64,000 nucleotides of DNA, taken from NCBI RefSeq assembly GCF_003335105.1, contig NZ_QFWQ01000002.1:124001-188000 (forward strand), in the 5' to 3' direction. The translations under genes were made by a program, and so were the position numbers. Positions 20,594 to 31,248 of the stretch are shown in pieces; the stretch's first letter is position 1, and each line of letters opens with the position of its first letter. The stretch is from Rhodanobacter denitrificans. Its GTDB lineage: Bacteria > Pseudomonadota > Gammaproteobacteria > Xanthomonadales > Rhodanobacteraceae. The notes below the pieces were generated by a model. The model had not been told where the DNA came from and ran no database searches. It worked only from the letters and a program-made list of their open reading frames with translations.

Positions 20594-21115
20594 TCATCGG
20601 CGACGCCTCCAGGCCGTGCGCGGTATGCCGACGCGGGCCAGGCTGGCGCGGGTATGCGCATGGGTCACCGCTACCGCCAGCGCGTCGGCGGCATCGGCCT
20701 GCAGCGGCCCCTTCAGGCCGAGCAGCACGCCGATCATGTGCTGTACCTGGGCCTTGTCGCCGCGGCCGCTGCCGACCACGGACTGCTTCACTTCGGTTGC
20801 CGCGTATTCGTGCACCACGATCCCCTGACTGACCACCGCGCAGATGGCGGCGCCACGCGCCTGCCCGAGCTTCAGCGCCGAATCCGGATTGCGCGCCATG
20901 AATACGCGCTCGATTCCGCACTCGGCCGGCTGGTGGGTCGCGATGATGTCACACAGTTCGTCAAAGATGCGTTTCAGGCGCAATGGGAACGAGGCCTCGC
21001 CGGCCACCGCCAGCGCGCCGTGGAACACGTGGACGAGCTTGCCCGCGCCGTCCACGTCGATGATCCCCACGCCGGTGCGCTGGCTACCGGGGTCGATGCC
21101 GATGATGCGGGTCAT
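20594..21115 (-). CDS. ruvC: Crossover junction endodeoxyribonuclease RuvC
   Basis: A 173-residue RNase H-fold resolvase that cleaves Holliday junctions. The acidic active site is visible as [12 protein letters not shown] (first Asp), CGIERVFM (Glu) and the C-terminal [12 protein letters not shown] (two Asp). The order yebC-ruvC-ruvA is standard. A 25-base gap leads to the ruvA GTG. Confidence 0.96.
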   Translation of the reverse strand: MTRIIGIDPGSQRTGVGIIDVDGAGKLVHVFHGALAVAGEASFPLRLKRIFDELCDIIATHQPAECGIERVFMARNPDSALKLGQARGAAICAVVSQGIVVHEYAATEVKQSVVGSGRGDKAQVQHMIGVLLGLKGPLQADAADALAVAVTHAHTRASLARVGIPRTAWRRRR

Positions 21116-21149
21116 TACGGGTTCGATGCGAAGGCACGCGGCCCGCGGC

Positions 21150-21884
21150 TTACTCGACGGCCTCGGAGGGCAGCAAGGCGTTGTGCGACACCTCGCTCAC
21201 GTCGTCCAGCGCATCGAGCCGCTCGAGCAGGTCCAGCAGCGACTCCAGCGCCTCGGCGGGCACCTCGACGCGGTTGTTCGGACGCATCACCACGCCGGCG
21301 TGCTGCGCGGCCAAGTGGGCGTCGATCAGCGCCTGCTGCACCGTCTCGAAGTTCTCCGGCGAGCACAGCACGATGCTCTCGCCATGCTCGTTGAGCACGT
21401 CGTCGGCACCGGCTTCCAGCGCCGCTTCGAGCACCTTTTCCTCGGCTGCCGCGTCACCGCCGGTGGCGAACACCAGTTCGCCGCAACGGGTGAACTGGAA
21501 CGCCACCGAGCCGGAGGTGCCGAGGTTGCCGCCGTGCTTGGCCAGCGCATGGCGCACGTCGGCGACGGTGCGGGTGGGGTTGTCGGTGAAGCATTCGATG
21601 ATCAGCGCAGTACCGGCAGGGCCGTAACCCTCGTAGCGCAGCTCCTGCATGTCGGCGCCGCCATCGGCGCCGGAGCCGCGCTTGATCGCCCGCTCGATGG
21701 TGTCCTTGGTCATGTTCGCCGACAGCGCCTTGTCCACCGCCGCGCGCAGGCGCGGGTTGCCCGCCGGGTCGGCGACGCCGGCGCGGGTGGCCACCGTGAT
21801 CTCGCGGATCAGCTTGGTGAACACCTTGGCGCGCTTGGCGTCTTCGGCGTTCTTGCGACCTTCGATGGACGGGCCTCTACCCAT
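21150..21884 (-). CDS. yebC: YebC/PmpR family regulatory protein
   Basis: A 244-residue TACO1/YebC-family protein. It has the N-terminal [29 protein letters not shown], then [35 protein letters not shown] and [12 protein letters not shown]. YebC members have been described both as DNA-binding regulators and as ribosome-associated factors that help translate proline-rich stretches. The N-terminal MGRGPSIE replaces the common MAGHSKW, which places it in the GRGPSI-type branch seen in several proteobacteria. First gene of the yebC-ruvC-ruvA run. Confidence 0.93.
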   Translation of the reverse strand: MGRGPSIEGRKNAEDAKRAKVFTKLIREITVATRAGVADPAGNPRLRAAVDKALSANMTKDTIERAIKRGSGADGGADMQELRYEGYGPAGTALIIECFTDNPTRTVADVRHALAKHGGNLGTSGSVAFQFTRCGELVFATGGDAAAEEKVLEAALEAGADDVLNEHGESIVLCSPENFETVQQALIDAHLAAQHAGVVMRPNNRVEVPAEALESLLDLLERLDALDDVSEVSHNALLPSEAVE

Positions 21885-21982
21885 GGCGATTCCTGCACGC
21901 AGCGATTGGACAAGCCGGCGATTTTACCCGAATTCCGCCACCGTGCCGGCCGCCGCACCCCGCCGTGCCGCGACAAGACGCC

Positions 21983-22618
21983 TCAGACCACGGCAGGCGG
22001 AAACCGGCCGTGGCGCAGGAATTCCGCCGCCCGGCGGGCCACCTCCGGCGAAAACAGCAGGCCGGTATGGCTGACCTCCACCACGCAATGGTCGGTCAGG
22101 CCCGGCAGGCGGGTTTCCGCCACCGCCACGGTGCCATCGTGCTCGCCCTCGAGATGGCCCAGCACCGCGCCCAGGCCCAGCGGCAGGCGGCCGGCGATCA
22201 TGCCGACCTCGCGGCTGCCGTCCCAGCGTTCGAAACCCTGCTCCAGCAGCTCGCGGTTGTGCCCCAGCAACACTTCGCCGCCTCGCCCCCACGCGGCGAA
22301 CCCGCGCGCGGCGGCACTCCCCTTCAGCGGCGAACCGAGGCACACGATGCGTCCGGGCGGCGCTGCGCCATCGAGGCAGACGCGCAGCGCGAGCAGGCCA
22401 CCGAGGCTGTGCCCGACCAGGTGCACGGCATCGGCCGCCCCCGCCAGCGCGGCCATCCGCGCCTGCAACCGGTCCAGGATGCGCTGCTGGGTGGCCGCCA
22501 CGCTGAGGTAGTCGAAGCGATGCACGCGAAAGCCCGCCTCCATCAGCCGACGGTGCAGCATGGACAACGCGAAGCCGCGCATCCACAGGCCGTGCAGCAG
22601 GATCACATGGTCAGACAT
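21983..22618 (-). CDS. Alpha/beta-hydrolase (lipase/esterase-like)
   Basis: A 211-residue alpha/beta-hydrolase. It has the oxyanion-type VILLHGLWMRG at the N-terminus, a nucleophile elbow GHSLGG with Ser71, and a late histidine in EVSHTGLLFS as the probable catalytic base. It resembles short PGAP1/lipase-like hydrolases that act near membranes. No signal peptide or lid domain is apparent and the substrate is unknown. It sits between aspS and yebC, transcribed with them. Confidence 0.78.
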   Translation of the reverse strand: MSDHVILLHGLWMRGFALSMLHRRLMEAGFRVHRFDYLSVAATQQRILDRLQARMAALAGAADAVHLVGHSLGGLLALRVCLDGAAPPGRIVCLGSPLKGSAAARGFAAWGRGGEVLLGHNRELLEQGFERWDGSREVGMIAGRLPLGLGAVLGHLEGEHDGTVAVAETRLPGLTDHCVVEVSHTGLLFSPEVARRAAEFLRHGRFPPAVV

Positions 22619-22695
22619 GGCGGATCACATCCGACGGGTGGCAAGGGAAACGACATGCGCGCCCGGCACGGCATCGCCCGGGCGACGCGGCAGGC

Positions 22696-24468
22696 TCAGG
22701 TGCCCGCCGCCGCGCCATCCAGCACCTGCACGTGCAGCTCCTTCAGCTGCACCGCGGCGATCGGCGACGGCGCATCGGTCATCAGGTCCTGCGCGCTGGT
22801 GGTCTTGGGGAACGCGATCACGTCGCGGATCGATTCGGTGCCGGCCATCAAGGCGGCGATGCGGTCGATGCCGAACGCCAGGCCGCCGTGCGGCGGCGCG
22901 CCGAATTTCAGCGCCTTCAGCAGGAAGCCGAACTTCATCTCGGCCTCCTCGGCGCCGATGCCGAGCAGCTCGAACACCGTGCTCTGCATCTCCGGCCGGT
23001 GGATGCGGATCGAGCCGCCGCCGATCTCGTTGCCGTTCAACACCATGTCGTAGCCGCGGCTCACCGCGTTGTGCGGATCGGCGCGCAGCTGGGCGGCGTC
23101 ATCCACCTTCGGCGCCGTGAACGGATGATGCAGGGCCACGAAGCGCTGTTCCTCGGCGTCGTACTCGAACATCGGGAAATCGGTGACCCATAGCGGCTTC
23201 CAGCTGTCCTCGACCAGGCCGCGGTCCTTGCCTACCTTCAGCCGCAGCGCGCCCATGAAGTCGGTGACGGTTTTCCACGCACCGGCACCGAAGAACACGA
23301 TGTCGCCGGTCTGTGCGGCGGTGGCTTTCAGCACGCCGTCCAGCGCCGCGTCGTCGAGGAACTTCGCCACCGGCGAATTGATCCCCTCGCGCCCCTTGGC
23401 CAGATCCTCGACCTTGAGCCAGGCCAGCCCCTTCGCGCCGTAGCGCGCGGCGTATTCCGCCAGGCCGTCGATGTCCTTGCGCGACAGCGTGCTGCCGCCG
23501 GGCACGCGCAGCGCGGCGACGCGGCCGGCCGCATCGTTGGCCGGCTCGGCGAACACCTTGAACTCGACGTGCTTCAGCACGTCGGCCACGTCGACCAGCT
23601 CCAGCGCGATGCGCAGGTCGGGCTTGTCCGAACCGAAGCGGCGCATCGCCTCGGCCCAGGTCATGCGCGGGAACGCGGCATTGAGCTCGACGCCCTGCAC
23701 TTCCCTGAACACGTGGCGGATCAGCTCCTCCACGAAATCCTGCACGTCCTTCTCTTCGACGAAGGCGAACTCCAGGTCGAGCTGGGTGAACTCCGGCTGG
23801 CGGTCGGCGCGCAGGTCCTCGTCGCGGAAGCAGCGTGCGATCTGGTAGTAGCGGTCGAAGCCGGCCACCATCAGGATCTGCTTGAACAGCTGCGGCGACT
23901 GCGGCAGCGCGTAGAAATGGCCCGGATGCACGCGGCTGGGCACCAGGTAGTCGCGCGCGCCCTCGGGCGTGGCCTTGGTCAGGATCGGCGTCTCGACATC
24001 CTGGAAGCCGCGCGCGTCGAGGTAGCGGCGCAACGCCTGCACCAGCCGGATGCGCTTCCTCATCATCGCCTGCATTTCCGGGCGGCGCAGGTCGAGGTAG
24101 CGGTAGGTCATCCGCAGGTCCTCGTTCGGGTTCTCGTGCAACGCGAACGGCAGGTCCTTCGCGGCATTGAGCACCTCGACGGTGTCGGCCAGCAGCTCGA
24201 CGGTGCCGGTCTTCAACTTGTCGTTGACCGACACCCGCGGGCGGATCGTACCGGTGACGCGCAGGCAGTACTCGTTGCCGATCTCGCCGGCAACCACGAA
24301 CGCGGCGGCGTTGTCGCGCTCGACCACCACCTGGGCCAGTCCCTCGTGGTCGCGCAGATCGACGAACGCCACATGGGCCTGCAGGCGGATCTTGTTGACC
24401 CAGCCGCACAGGGTGACGGTACGGCCGATCAGCGACTCATCGATGAGGCCGCAGTAATGCGTGCGCAT
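22696..24468 (-). CDS. aspS: Aspartyl-tRNA synthetase
   Basis: A class IIb synthetase of about 590 residues. The N-terminal OB fold for the anticodon ([24 protein letters not shown]) is followed by the catalytic core with flipping loop and motif 2 ([20 protein letters not shown]), the bacterial GAD insertion domain (centre of the protein), and motif 3 ([13 protein letters not shown]). I chose the ATG at 24468, which gives the canonical MRTHYCG start; a GTG at 24531 would add 21 residues with no family match. The bacterial insertion indicates the D-type enzyme; strict or relaxed specificity cannot be read here. Confidence 0.96.
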   Translation of the reverse strand: MRTHYCGLIDESLIGRTVTLCGWVNKIRLQAHVAFVDLRDHEGLAQVVVERDNAAAFVVAGEIGNEYCLRVTGTIRPRVSVNDKLKTGTVELLADTVEVLNAAKDLPFALHENPNEDLRMTYRYLDLRRPEMQAMMRKRIRLVQALRRYLDARGFQDVETPILTKATPEGARDYLVPSRVHPGHFYALPQSPQLFKQILMVAGFDRYYQIARCFRDEDLRADRQPEFTQLDLEFAFVEEKDVQDFVEELIRHVFREVQGVELNAAFPRMTWAEAMRRFGSDKPDLRIALELVDVADVLKHVEFKVFAEPANDAAGRVAALRVPGGSTLSRKDIDGLAEYAARYGAKGLAWLKVEDLAKGREGINSPVAKFLDDAALDGVLKATAAQTGDIVFFGAGAWKTVTDFMGALRLKVGKDRGLVEDSWKPLWVTDFPMFEYDAEEQRFVALHHPFTAPKVDDAAQLRADPHNAVSRGYDMVLNGNEIGGGSIRIHRPEMQSTVFELLGIGAEEAEMKFGFLLKALKFGAPPHGGLAFGIDRIAALMAGTESIRDVIAFPKTTSAQDLMTDAPSPIAAVQLKELHVQVLDGAAAGT

Positions 24469-24588
24469 GCGTTGGAACTCCGGCGTCGCCGCGGCGACTT
24501 CAGGCGTGGAAAAGGCTGCGAAGTTTACCACCGCAGCACGGCATGGCGGGCCGGCGCGGCGCTGCCGCGGACCGTCCCGGATCCAGGC

Positions 24589-25200
24589 CTACCAGCGCCG
24601 GTCGACCAGGAACTCGCCGCGACAGCCATGCGCCACCCACACGCCGGCGCGGTTCCAGCCCCAGCTGTAGCCCTCGGTGCAGCGGGCATCGGAGAGCTGC
24701 CGCCCCAGCCGCACGCTGCCGTTGCGGCCCACGTCGACCTGGCACATCTGGTACTTCTTCTTGTTGCTGTCGCACTGCAGATCGATCCGGCGATTCCAGC
24801 CGGGACCGGGCCGCCAGCCGCCCTCATCTCCGTAATCACGGTCGCGATCACGACCGCCATCGCGGTCATCGTCGTCGTAACGACCGCCATTGCGGTTGTC
24901 GTAGCGATCGCCATAACCGCCGCGGTCGGCCGGGCCGAACAGCCCCCGGCAACCGCGATCGACCCACAGGGTATAGCCATCCATGCCCCAGCTCTGGCCG
25001 CGGATGCAGTCGGCTTTCGACTCCTGCTTGTACAGCTCGACGTATGGCCACGGCACCGCGCAGCGCGAGTAATGGCCATCGCTGCTCACGCAACGCACTG
25101 GCGCGTCCGACTGCGCCCGAACCGGCGGCGCGACCCCGAGCAGGCCGCCCACGAGTCCAGCCACGATGATTCCACCCGCCCATCCGCCGATTGCGCCCAT
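24589..25200 (-). CDS. Secreted DUF3011 domain protein
   Basis: A 203-residue exported protein of unknown function. A signal peptide (MGAIGGWAGGIIVAGLVGGLLGVAPPVRAQ) is followed by two DUF3011-like repeats. Each has cysteines, a C-I/T-x-G-x-SWG-type segment and an aromatic WV-x-x-GCRG-x-F ending (DGYTLWVDRGCRGLF and RAGVWVAHGCRGEF). The repeats are joined by a strongly charged Asp/Arg/Gly-rich linker (GGRYDDDDRDGGRDRDRDYG). The cysteines suggest disulfides in the periplasm or outside. It lies between fmdB and aspS on the same strand. Confidence 0.8.
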   Translation of the reverse strand: MGAIGGWAGGIIVAGLVGGLLGVAPPVRAQSDAPVRCVSSDGHYSRCAVPWPYVELYKQESKADCIRGQSWGMDGYTLWVDRGCRGLFGPADRGGYGDRYDNRNGGRYDDDDRDGGRDRDRDYGDEGGWRPGPGWNRRIDLQCDSNKKKYQMCQVDVGRNGSVRLGRQLSDARCTEGYSWGWNRAGVWVAHGCRGEFLVDRRW

Positions 25201-25305
25201 CGCCCCGCCTCCTCGATCCCCGCCGGACCCGGCACCACTGCCGGCATCTTCGGGATCAGCATATCCCGCGTCGAAATGGGGGAACCGGCCGGGCGCTCCA
25301 CCGGT

Positions 25306-25611
25306 TCAGCTGGCGCTGTCCCCGGAGCCGCCGGGCGCAGGCGAGGCGGCCGGGGCGGGCGCCGGAGCTGCCGTGGGGGTGCCGCCGGACTGGCCGCCGT
25401 CGCCGGCGAGGTTGTGCTTCTTCTCGCCGTTCTTCTTGAAATCGGTTTCGTACCAGCCGCTGCCGGCCAGTCGGAACGACGGCGCGCTGACCATTCGCCG
25501 CAAGTGGGGGGCATCGCAGGCGGGACACACGGCGGGATCGGTATCGGACAACTTCTGCAGGCGGTCGAAGCGATGGCCGCAACTGCCGCATTCGAATTCG
25601 TAGATGGGCAT
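25306..25611 (-). CDS. FmdB family zinc ribbon protein
   Basis: A 101-residue regulatory-type zinc ribbon. It begins MPIYEFECGSCGHRFDRLQKLSD, with CxxC pairs (C8/C11 and CPAC), followed by the RRMVSAPSFRLAGSGWYETDFK motif usual in this family and a low-complexity Pro/Ala/Gly tail. The function is not established. The gene is often found just upstream of aspS in proteobacteria, and that position is kept here apart from the DUF3011 gene in between. The start at ATG 25611 gives the canonical MPIYEF N-terminus. Confidence 0.88.
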   Translation of the reverse strand: MPIYEFECGSCGHRFDRLQKLSDTDPAVCPACDAPHLRRMVSAPSFRLAGSGWYETDFKKNGEKKHNLAGDGGQSGGTPTAAPAPAPAASPAPGGSGDSAS

Positions 25612-25907
25612 GGAAACTCCGGACACGCCGGCCGTCGTGGGCCGGCAACAGGGCATTATCGGGGTGTCCGTGCGGATTTCAACGTGTCCGACGGCGCATG
25701 GTGGCGTGCCTTGGCGCAGTAGTAGCCTGTGGACGGGGGCAAACACGGGCGGTCGCCAGTCCATGCGAAACCTTCATGCGCGTCCAGGAAGGGCGCTTTC
25801 GACGATTCGTCAATTGGACGTCTATACGTCTATTGACGGAGAAAGGCCGCGCCACTAGTCTGCAGCAATTGCTGCGCCGCAGCAGTCACTGAATCCGGAG
25901 AGTTCAC
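25612..25907. other. Divergent intergenic region fmdB / TonB-dependent receptor
   Basis: 296 bases. It contains a tandem 8-mer (ACGTCTAT twice, within 25817-25834) and a perfect 14-base palindrome GCAGCAATTGCTGC (25862-25875), followed by more GCAGC words and a CCGGAG ribosome binding site for the receptor at about 25892. No clear -35/-10 pair was found. The palindrome is a candidate operator or 5' leader hairpin. Confidence 0.5.
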
Positions 25908-28385
25908 ATGAGCAATCGTTCCAGCCCGACCGTCCTGGCATGGCTTCCCGCTGCGGTGATGCTGGCCCTGGCCGGCAATGTCGCCGCGCAGGAGGCCGCC
26001 CAACCCGCGCCGGCCAAGGCCAAGAACCTCAGCACGGTGATCGTCACCGGCACCCGTTCCGACAGCCGCACCGAAAGCAGCTCGCTGACGCCGATCGACG
26101 TGGTCTCGGCCAAGGTTCTTCAGCAGACCGGCACCACCGACCTGCCGACCGCACTGGCGCGCATCATCCCTTCGCTGAACTTCCCGCGCCCCGCGGCCGC
26201 CGATACCGCCGATACCCAGCGCCCCGCGCAGCTGCGCGGCCTCTCCCCCGACCAGGTGCTGGTGCTGGTCAACGGCAAGCGCTGGCACCCGGGCGCCATC
26301 CTGCTCAACAACGGCGTGATCGGCCGCGGCTCGCAGCCGGTGGATCTCAATACGATCCCGCTCTCGGCCATCGACCACATCGAGGTGCTGCGTGATGGCG
26401 CCTCGGCGCAGTACGGCTCCGACGCCATCGCCGGCGTGATCAACGTCATCCTCAAGAAGGGCGCCGCCGGCGGCGACGTGGAGGTGAGCGGCGGCCAGTA
26501 TTCGGCCGGCGACGGTCGCCAGTGGCAGGGTTCGGCCAACTTCGGCATTCCGCTGAGCGGCGACCGCGGCTGGCTGCGCTTCGCGCTGGAAAGCGGCAAC
26601 GAGGACCACACCAACCGCGCCGGCCCGGACAACCGCTCGCCGGCATGGGCGGCGCTCGGCGTCAATTTCCGCCAGGGCGATCCCTCGGTGCACAGCAACA
26701 ACCTGCTGCTCAATGCGCAGTACGCCATTACCCCCGACGTGGAGTTCTACACCTTCGGCCATTTCGGCAAGCGCAACAGCACCTCGCCCGCGTTCTTCCG
26801 CTATGGCATCAACGCGCCGACGCCGAACAACCCGCTCATCGCCGGCGTCTACCCCAACGGGTTCCTGCCGCTGGAAAACGCGGACTCCAGGGATGCATCG
26901 CTGGTGGCAGGCCTGCGCGGCACGGTCGACGGCTGGCGCTGGGACGTCAGCGGCAACTACGGCGGCAACCGCGTCCGCTACGAGACGTTCAACAGCCTGA
27001 ACTACGCCTACCTGCACGACTTCGGCACCACGCCGACCACGTTCCGCGACGGCATCCTGAAAGCCACCCAGCAATCCTTCGACATCGACGTCGCCAAGGA
27101 TTTCCGTCCCGCCTGGCTGCCCAACCCCCTCACGGTGGCCTTCGGCACCGAGTACCTGCGCCAGACCTACAGCATCGTGGCGGGCGACCTGCCTTCCTGG
27201 TACGTGGGCACCTCGGGCAAGTCCGGCGGCGCGCAGGGCTTCGCCGGCTGGCAGCCCGCCAATGCGGTGAACGCCGCACGCCACGACGTGGCCGAATACC
27301 TCGACTTCGAGACCAACCTCACCGACAAGCTCGGCACCTCGCTGGCGGTGCGCCACGAGGACTACTCCGACTTCGGCAGCACCACGTCCGGCGCGTTGTC
27401 CGCGCGCTACGACTTCACCGACCGCTTCGCCCTGCGTGGCAGCGCCTCCACCGGCTTCCGTGCGCCGTCGCTGGGGCAGGAGTACTTCTCGCAGATCTCG
27501 TCGCTGTTCTACGGCGCCGGTGCCCTGCCCGGCCTCCCCGCCGGCATCTACAACCGCGGCCTGGTGCCGGTGGGCAGCCCGATCGCCACCCTGCTGGGCG
27601 CCGAAGCGCTGAAGCCGGAGAAGTCGAAGAACTTCACCCTGGGCGCGGTGTGGAACCCGACCGACGCGCTGAACCTGAGCCTGGACCTGTACCAGATCAA
27701 CATCCGCAACCGCATCGCGCTGTCGGGCGCCATCTCCACCACCACCCCGTCGGTGGTCAGCTACCTGGCGGCCAACGGCATCGGCAACCTCGACTACAGC
27801 AGCATCAGCTACTTCACCAATGCCGCCAACACGCGCACCCGCGGCGTCGACTTCGTGGGCACCTACCTCGCCGACCTGGGCAGCGCCGGTACCCTGACCA
27901 CGACGCTGAGCGCGAACTACAACCAGAACAAGGTCACCAGCGTCAAACCCAACCCCGCGGTGCTCGGCAACCTCGGCGTCAGCTTCACACGCCTCAACCG
28001 CCAGGACATCAAGGGCTACCTGGCCAACTCCTCGCCGCGCAGCAAGCTGATCCTCGGCGAGCAGTACGACATCGGCAACTGGGGCTTCGTCGGCACGCTC
28101 ACCCGCTACGGGCGCTACACCAGCTACGTGAGCAGCCTGGCCAGCTACAACCCGGCGCTGGGCATCGTCGACCAGACCTTCACCCCCAAGTGGATCCTCG
28201 ACCTGGCGGGCAACTACCGCTGGCAGGGCTGGACCTTCACGCTGGGTGCGGACAACGTGCTGAACACCCACCCCGACAAGAACATCGCCAACAACAACAA
28301 CCACGGCACCTTGCCGTACTCCACTTTCTCGCCGTTCGGCTACAACGGTGCCTACGTCTACGGCAAGGTGGCCTATCGCTGGTAA
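25908..28385 (+). CDS. TonB-dependent outer membrane receptor
   Basis: An outer-membrane beta-barrel of 825 residues for energised uptake of a large or scarce ligand. It has a signal peptide (MLALAGNVAAQ), a TonB-box-like segment NLSTVIVTGTR, a plug domain (LRGLSPDQVLVLVNGKRWHPG, IDHIEVLRDGASAQYGSDAIAGVINVILKK), and a barrel ending in the aromatic C-terminus YVYGKVAYRW. No neighbouring gene names the ligand and there is no SusD, ABC or siderophore gene beside it. It stands alone between fmdB and clpB and has its own terminator. Confidence 0.92.
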   Translation: MSNRSSPTVLAWLPAAVMLALAGNVAAQEAAQPAPAKAKNLSTVIVTGTRSDSRTESSSLTPIDVVSAKVLQQTGTTDLPTALARIIPSLNFPRPAAADTADTQRPAQLRGLSPDQVLVLVNGKRWHPGAILLNNGVIGRGSQPVDLNTIPLSAIDHIEVLRDGASAQYGSDAIAGVINVILKKGAAGGDVEVSGGQYSAGDGRQWQGSANFGIPLSGDRGWLRFALESGNEDHTNRAGPDNRSPAWAALGVNFRQGDPSVHSNNLLLNAQYAITPDVEFYTFGHFGKRNSTSPAFFRYGINAPTPNNPLIAGVYPNGFLPLENADSRDASLVAGLRGTVDGWRWDVSGNYGGNRVRYETFNSLNYAYLHDFGTTPTTFRDGILKATQQSFDIDVAKDFRPAWLPNPLTVAFGTEYLRQTYSIVAGDLPSWYVGTSGKSGGAQGFAGWQPANAVNAARHDVAEYLDFETNLTDKLGTSLAVRHEDYSDFGSTTSGALSARYDFTDRFALRGSASTGFRAPSLGQEYFSQISSLFYGAGALPGLPAGIYNRGLVPVGSPIATLLGAEALKPEKSKNFTLGAVWNPTDALNLSLDLYQINIRNRIALSGAISTTTPSVVSYLAANGIGNLDYSSISYFTNAANTRTRGVDFVGTYLADLGSAGTLTTTLSANYNQNKVTSVKPNPAVLGNLGVSFTRLNRQDIKGYLANSSPRSKLILGEQYDIGNWGFVGTLTRYGRYTSYVSSLASYNPALGIVDQTFTPKWILDLAGNYRWQGWTFTLGADNVLNTHPDKNIANNNNHGTLPYSTFSPFGYNGAYVYGKVAYRW

Positions 28386-28406
28386 GCGGCTGCACTGCAA
28401 GACCCC

Positions 28407-28436
28407 GAAGCCCCGGCCATGCCGGGGCTTCTTTTT
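28407..28436 (+). terminator. Rho-independent terminator of the TonB-dependent receptor gene
   Basis: An 11-bp perfect stem (GAAGCCCCGGC with GCCGGGGCTTC), a CAT loop and five T residues, 21 bases after the receptor stop. Confidence 0.93.
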
Positions 28437-28530
28437 GCGGGCATCGCCAGGCGGACCACGGTCGGAACCGATATTTTCTCCGCCGCGCCGCGCCTCATCG
28501 GCGAATTTCGCCGACGGCGCTGTCGTTGCC

Positions 28531-31122
28531 TCAACCCTTGCGGAACACCAGGTGGCCGCCTTCGGCGGCGACCTGGACGGTGTCGCCGGACTGGAAGCGA
28601 CCCTCGAGGATTTCCCTTGCCAGCGGGTTTTCCAGCTGCTGCTGGATCGCCCGCTTGAGCGGCCGCGCCCCGTAGACCGGATCGAAGCCGACGTTGCCGA
28701 GCAGGGCCAGCGCGTCGTCGCTGACCGACATCTTCAGCTGGCGCTCGGCCAGGCGTTGCTCCAGGTAGGCCAGCTGGATGCGGGCGATCGCGCGGATCTG
28801 CGTCTTGTCCAGCGGGCGGAACACCACGATCTCGTCGAGCCGGTTGATGAACTCCGGGCGGAAGTGCGCCTGCACCACGCCCAGCACCGACGCCTTCATC
28901 CGGGTGTACTGCTCCTCCGCATCGCCGCTGCCGTCGGCCGCGTCCTGGATCATCTGCGAGCCGAGGTTCGAGGTCATCACGATCACCGTGTTGCGGAAAT
29001 CCACGGTACGGCCCTGGCCGTCGGTGAGGCGGCCGTCGTCGAGCACCTGCAGCAGGATGTTGAACACGTCCGGGTGCGCCTTCTCCACCTCGTCCAGCAG
29101 GATCACGCTGTACGGGCGGCGGCGCACCGCCTCGGTGAGGTAGCCGCCTTCCTCGTAGCCGACGTAGCCCGGCGGTGCGCCGACCAGCCGGCTCACCGAG
29201 TGCTTCTCCATGAACTCGCTCATGTCGATGCGCACCATCGCGTCGGTGGTGTCGAACATGAACTCGGCCAGCGCCTTGCACAGCTCGGTCTTGCCCACGC
29301 CGGTGGGGCCGAGGAACAGGAACGAGCCGTTGGGCCGGTTCGGATCGGACAGCCCGGCACGCGAACGGCGGATCGCATCGGACACCGCGTGGACCGCCTC
29401 GTCCTGGCCGACCACCCGCTTGTGCAGTTCCGTTTCCATGTGCAGCAGCTTGTCGCGTTCGCCTTCCAGCATCTTGCTGACCGGGATGCCGGTCCAGCGG
29501 CTGACCACCTCGGCGATCTCCTCGGCGGTGACCTTGGTCTGCACCAGCTTGAAATCCTGCGTCTCGGCGGCCTGCGCTGCGGCCAGCTGCTTCTCGAGCT
29601 GAGGCAGCTTGCCGTACTGGATCTCGCTCATCTTGGCGTAATCCTGCCGGCGCTGGGCAGCGTCGAGTTCCTGCCGCGCCTGTTCGATCTGCTCCTTCAC
29701 CTTGGTCGCGCCCTGCAGCGCGGCCTTCTCCGATTTCCAGATCTCGTTCAAGTCGGAGAACTCGCGCTCCAGCTTGCCGATGTCGGTTTCCAGGTCGGCC
29801 AGGCGCTGCTTCGACTCGCTGTCCTTTTCCTTTTTCAGCATCTCGCGCTGGATCTTCAGCTGGATCAGCCGTCGCTCCAGCCGGTCAAGCTCTTCCGGTT
29901 TGGAGTCGATCTCCATGCGGATGCGGCTGGCGGCCTCGTCCATCAGGTCGATCGCCTTGTCCGGCAGCTGGCGGTCGGCGATGTAGCGGTGCGACAGCGT
30001 GGCCGCGGCGACGATCGCCGGATCGGTGATCTCCACGCCGTGGTGCACGGCATAGCGCTCCTTCAGGCCGCGCAGGATCGCGATGGTGTCCTCCACCGAA
30101 GGCTCGCCCACGAACACCTTCTGGAAGCGGCGCTCCAGCGCGGCGTCCTTCTCGATGTACTTGCGGTACTCGTCCAGCGTGGTGGCGCCGATGCAGTGCA
30201 GCTCGCCCCGCGCCAGCGCCGGCTTGAGCATGTTGCCGGCGTCCATCGCGCCCTCGGCCTTGCCGGCGCCGACCATGGTGTGCAGCTCGTCGATGAACAG
30301 GATGATCTGGCCTTCGTTCTTGGCCAGGTCGTTCAGTACCGCCTTCAGCCGCTCCTCGAACTCGCCGCGGAACTTCGCGCCGGCGATCAGCGCGCCCATG
30401 TCCAGCGCCAGCACGCGGCGGTCGCGCAGGCCCTCGGGCACCTCGCCCTTGATGATGCGCTGGGCCAGGCCCTCGACGATCGCGGTCTTGCCCACGCCGG
30501 GCTCGCCGATCAGCACCGGGTTGTTCTTGGTGCGCCGCTGCAGCACCTGGATGGTGCGGCGGATCTCCTCGTCGCGGCCGATCACCGGATCGAGCTTGCC
30601 CGACTCGGCGCGCGCGGTGAGGTCGATGCAGTATTTCTCCAGCGCCTGGCGCTGCTCCTCGGCGTTCTCGCTCTGCACCTTCTCGCCGCCGCGCAGTTTC
30701 TCGATCGCCGCCTCAAGGTTCGGCTTGGTCGCGCCGGCTGCCTTCAGCGCCGCGCCCAGTTCGCCCTTGTCCTCCAGCGCCGCCAGCACGAACAGCTCGC
30801 TGGCGATGAACTGGTCGCCGCGCTGCTGCGCCAGCTTGTCGGTGAGGTTGAGCAGGCGGTTGAGGTCGTTCCCAAGGTTGATGTTGCCTTCCTGTCCGCT
30901 GACCTTCGGCAGGCGCTCCAGCAGGTCGTTGACGCGCTGGGTCAGCAGCGGCACGTTGACCTGTGCCTGGGTCAGCAGCGGCGCGGTCGAGCCGCCCTGC
31001 TGGCCAAGCAGCGCCGCCATCAGGTGCACCGGTTCGAGCATGTTGTGGTCGCGCCCCACGGCCAGCGACTGCGCATCGGCCAGCGCCTGCTGGAAGCGCG
31101 AGGTGAGTTTGTCCATCCGCAT
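28531..31122 (-). CDS. clpB: ATP-dependent disaggregase ClpB
   Basis: A Hsp100 chaperone of 863 residues that resolubilises aggregated proteins with DnaK. It has the N-domain ([21 protein letters not shown]), NBD1 with Walker [11 protein letters not shown], the long coiled-coil middle domain ([25 protein letters not shown]), and NBD2 with Walker [11 protein letters not shown] and Walker B region [15 protein letters not shown]. The middle domain distinguishes it from ClpA and ClpC. A sigma-32-like promoter lies about 60 bases upstream of the start codon. Confidence 0.97.
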   Translation of the reverse strand: MRMDKLTSRFQQALADAQSLAVGRDHNMLEPVHLMAALLGQQGGSTAPLLTQAQVNVPLLTQRVNDLLERLPKVSGQEGNINLGNDLNRLLNLTDKLAQQRGDQFIASELFVLAALEDKGELGAALKAAGATKPNLEAAIEKLRGGEKVQSENAEEQRQALEKYCIDLTARAESGKLDPVIGRDEEIRRTIQVLQRRTKNNPVLIGEPGVGKTAIVEGLAQRIIKGEVPEGLRDRRVLALDMGALIAGAKFRGEFEERLKAVLNDLAKNEGQIILFIDELHTMVGAGKAEGAMDAGNMLKPALARGELHCIGATTLDEYRKYIEKDAALERRFQKVFVGEPSVEDTIAILRGLKERYAVHHGVEITDPAIVAAATLSHRYIADRQLPDKAIDLMDEAASRIRMEIDSKPEELDRLERRLIQLKIQREMLKKEKDSESKQRLADLETDIGKLEREFSDLNEIWKSEKAALQGATKVKEQIEQARQELDAAQRRQDYAKMSEIQYGKLPQLEKQLAAAQAAETQDFKLVQTKVTAEEIAEVVSRWTGIPVSKMLEGERDKLLHMETELHKRVVGQDEAVHAVSDAIRRSRAGLSDPNRPNGSFLFLGPTGVGKTELCKALAEFMFDTTDAMVRIDMSEFMEKHSVSRLVGAPPGYVGYEEGGYLTEAVRRRPYSVILLDEVEKAHPDVFNILLQVLDDGRLTDGQGRTVDFRNTVIVMTSNLGSQMIQDAADGSGDAEEQYTRMKASVLGVVQAHFRPEFINRLDEIVVFRPLDKTQIRAIARIQLAYLEQRLAERQLKMSVSDDALALLGNVGFDPVYGARPLKRAIQQQLENPLAREILEGRFQSGDTVQVAAEGGHLVFRKG

Positions 31123-31180
31123 GAGTAATCCCCCGCAAGAGGTGAGAGTTTCTGGCGGACGATGCCGCCACTGTCCGGCT

Positions 31181-31208
31181 AAATGCGGACAACGGGGAGC
31201 GATTCAAG
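31181..31208 (-). promoter_or_regulatory. Predicted heat-shock (sigma-32) promoter of clpB
   Basis: On the minus strand, CTTGAAT (31208-31202), a 14-base spacer and CGCATTT (31187-31181), close to the sigma-32 consensus CTTGAAA-N13-15-CCCATNT. It lies between pgeF and clpB and points at clpB. Confidence 0.65.
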
Positions 31209-31248
31209 CAAACGGCGTGACGACGCCGCGTCAAGGACCGGCCGTGGC

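Noticed and set aside
28348-31128. Long plus-strand open frame (926 codons) opposite clpB
   Set aside because: It is the mirror of clpB on the other strand. The clpB frame has both Walker motifs and correct length; the antisense frame is a high-GC codon-bias artefact.
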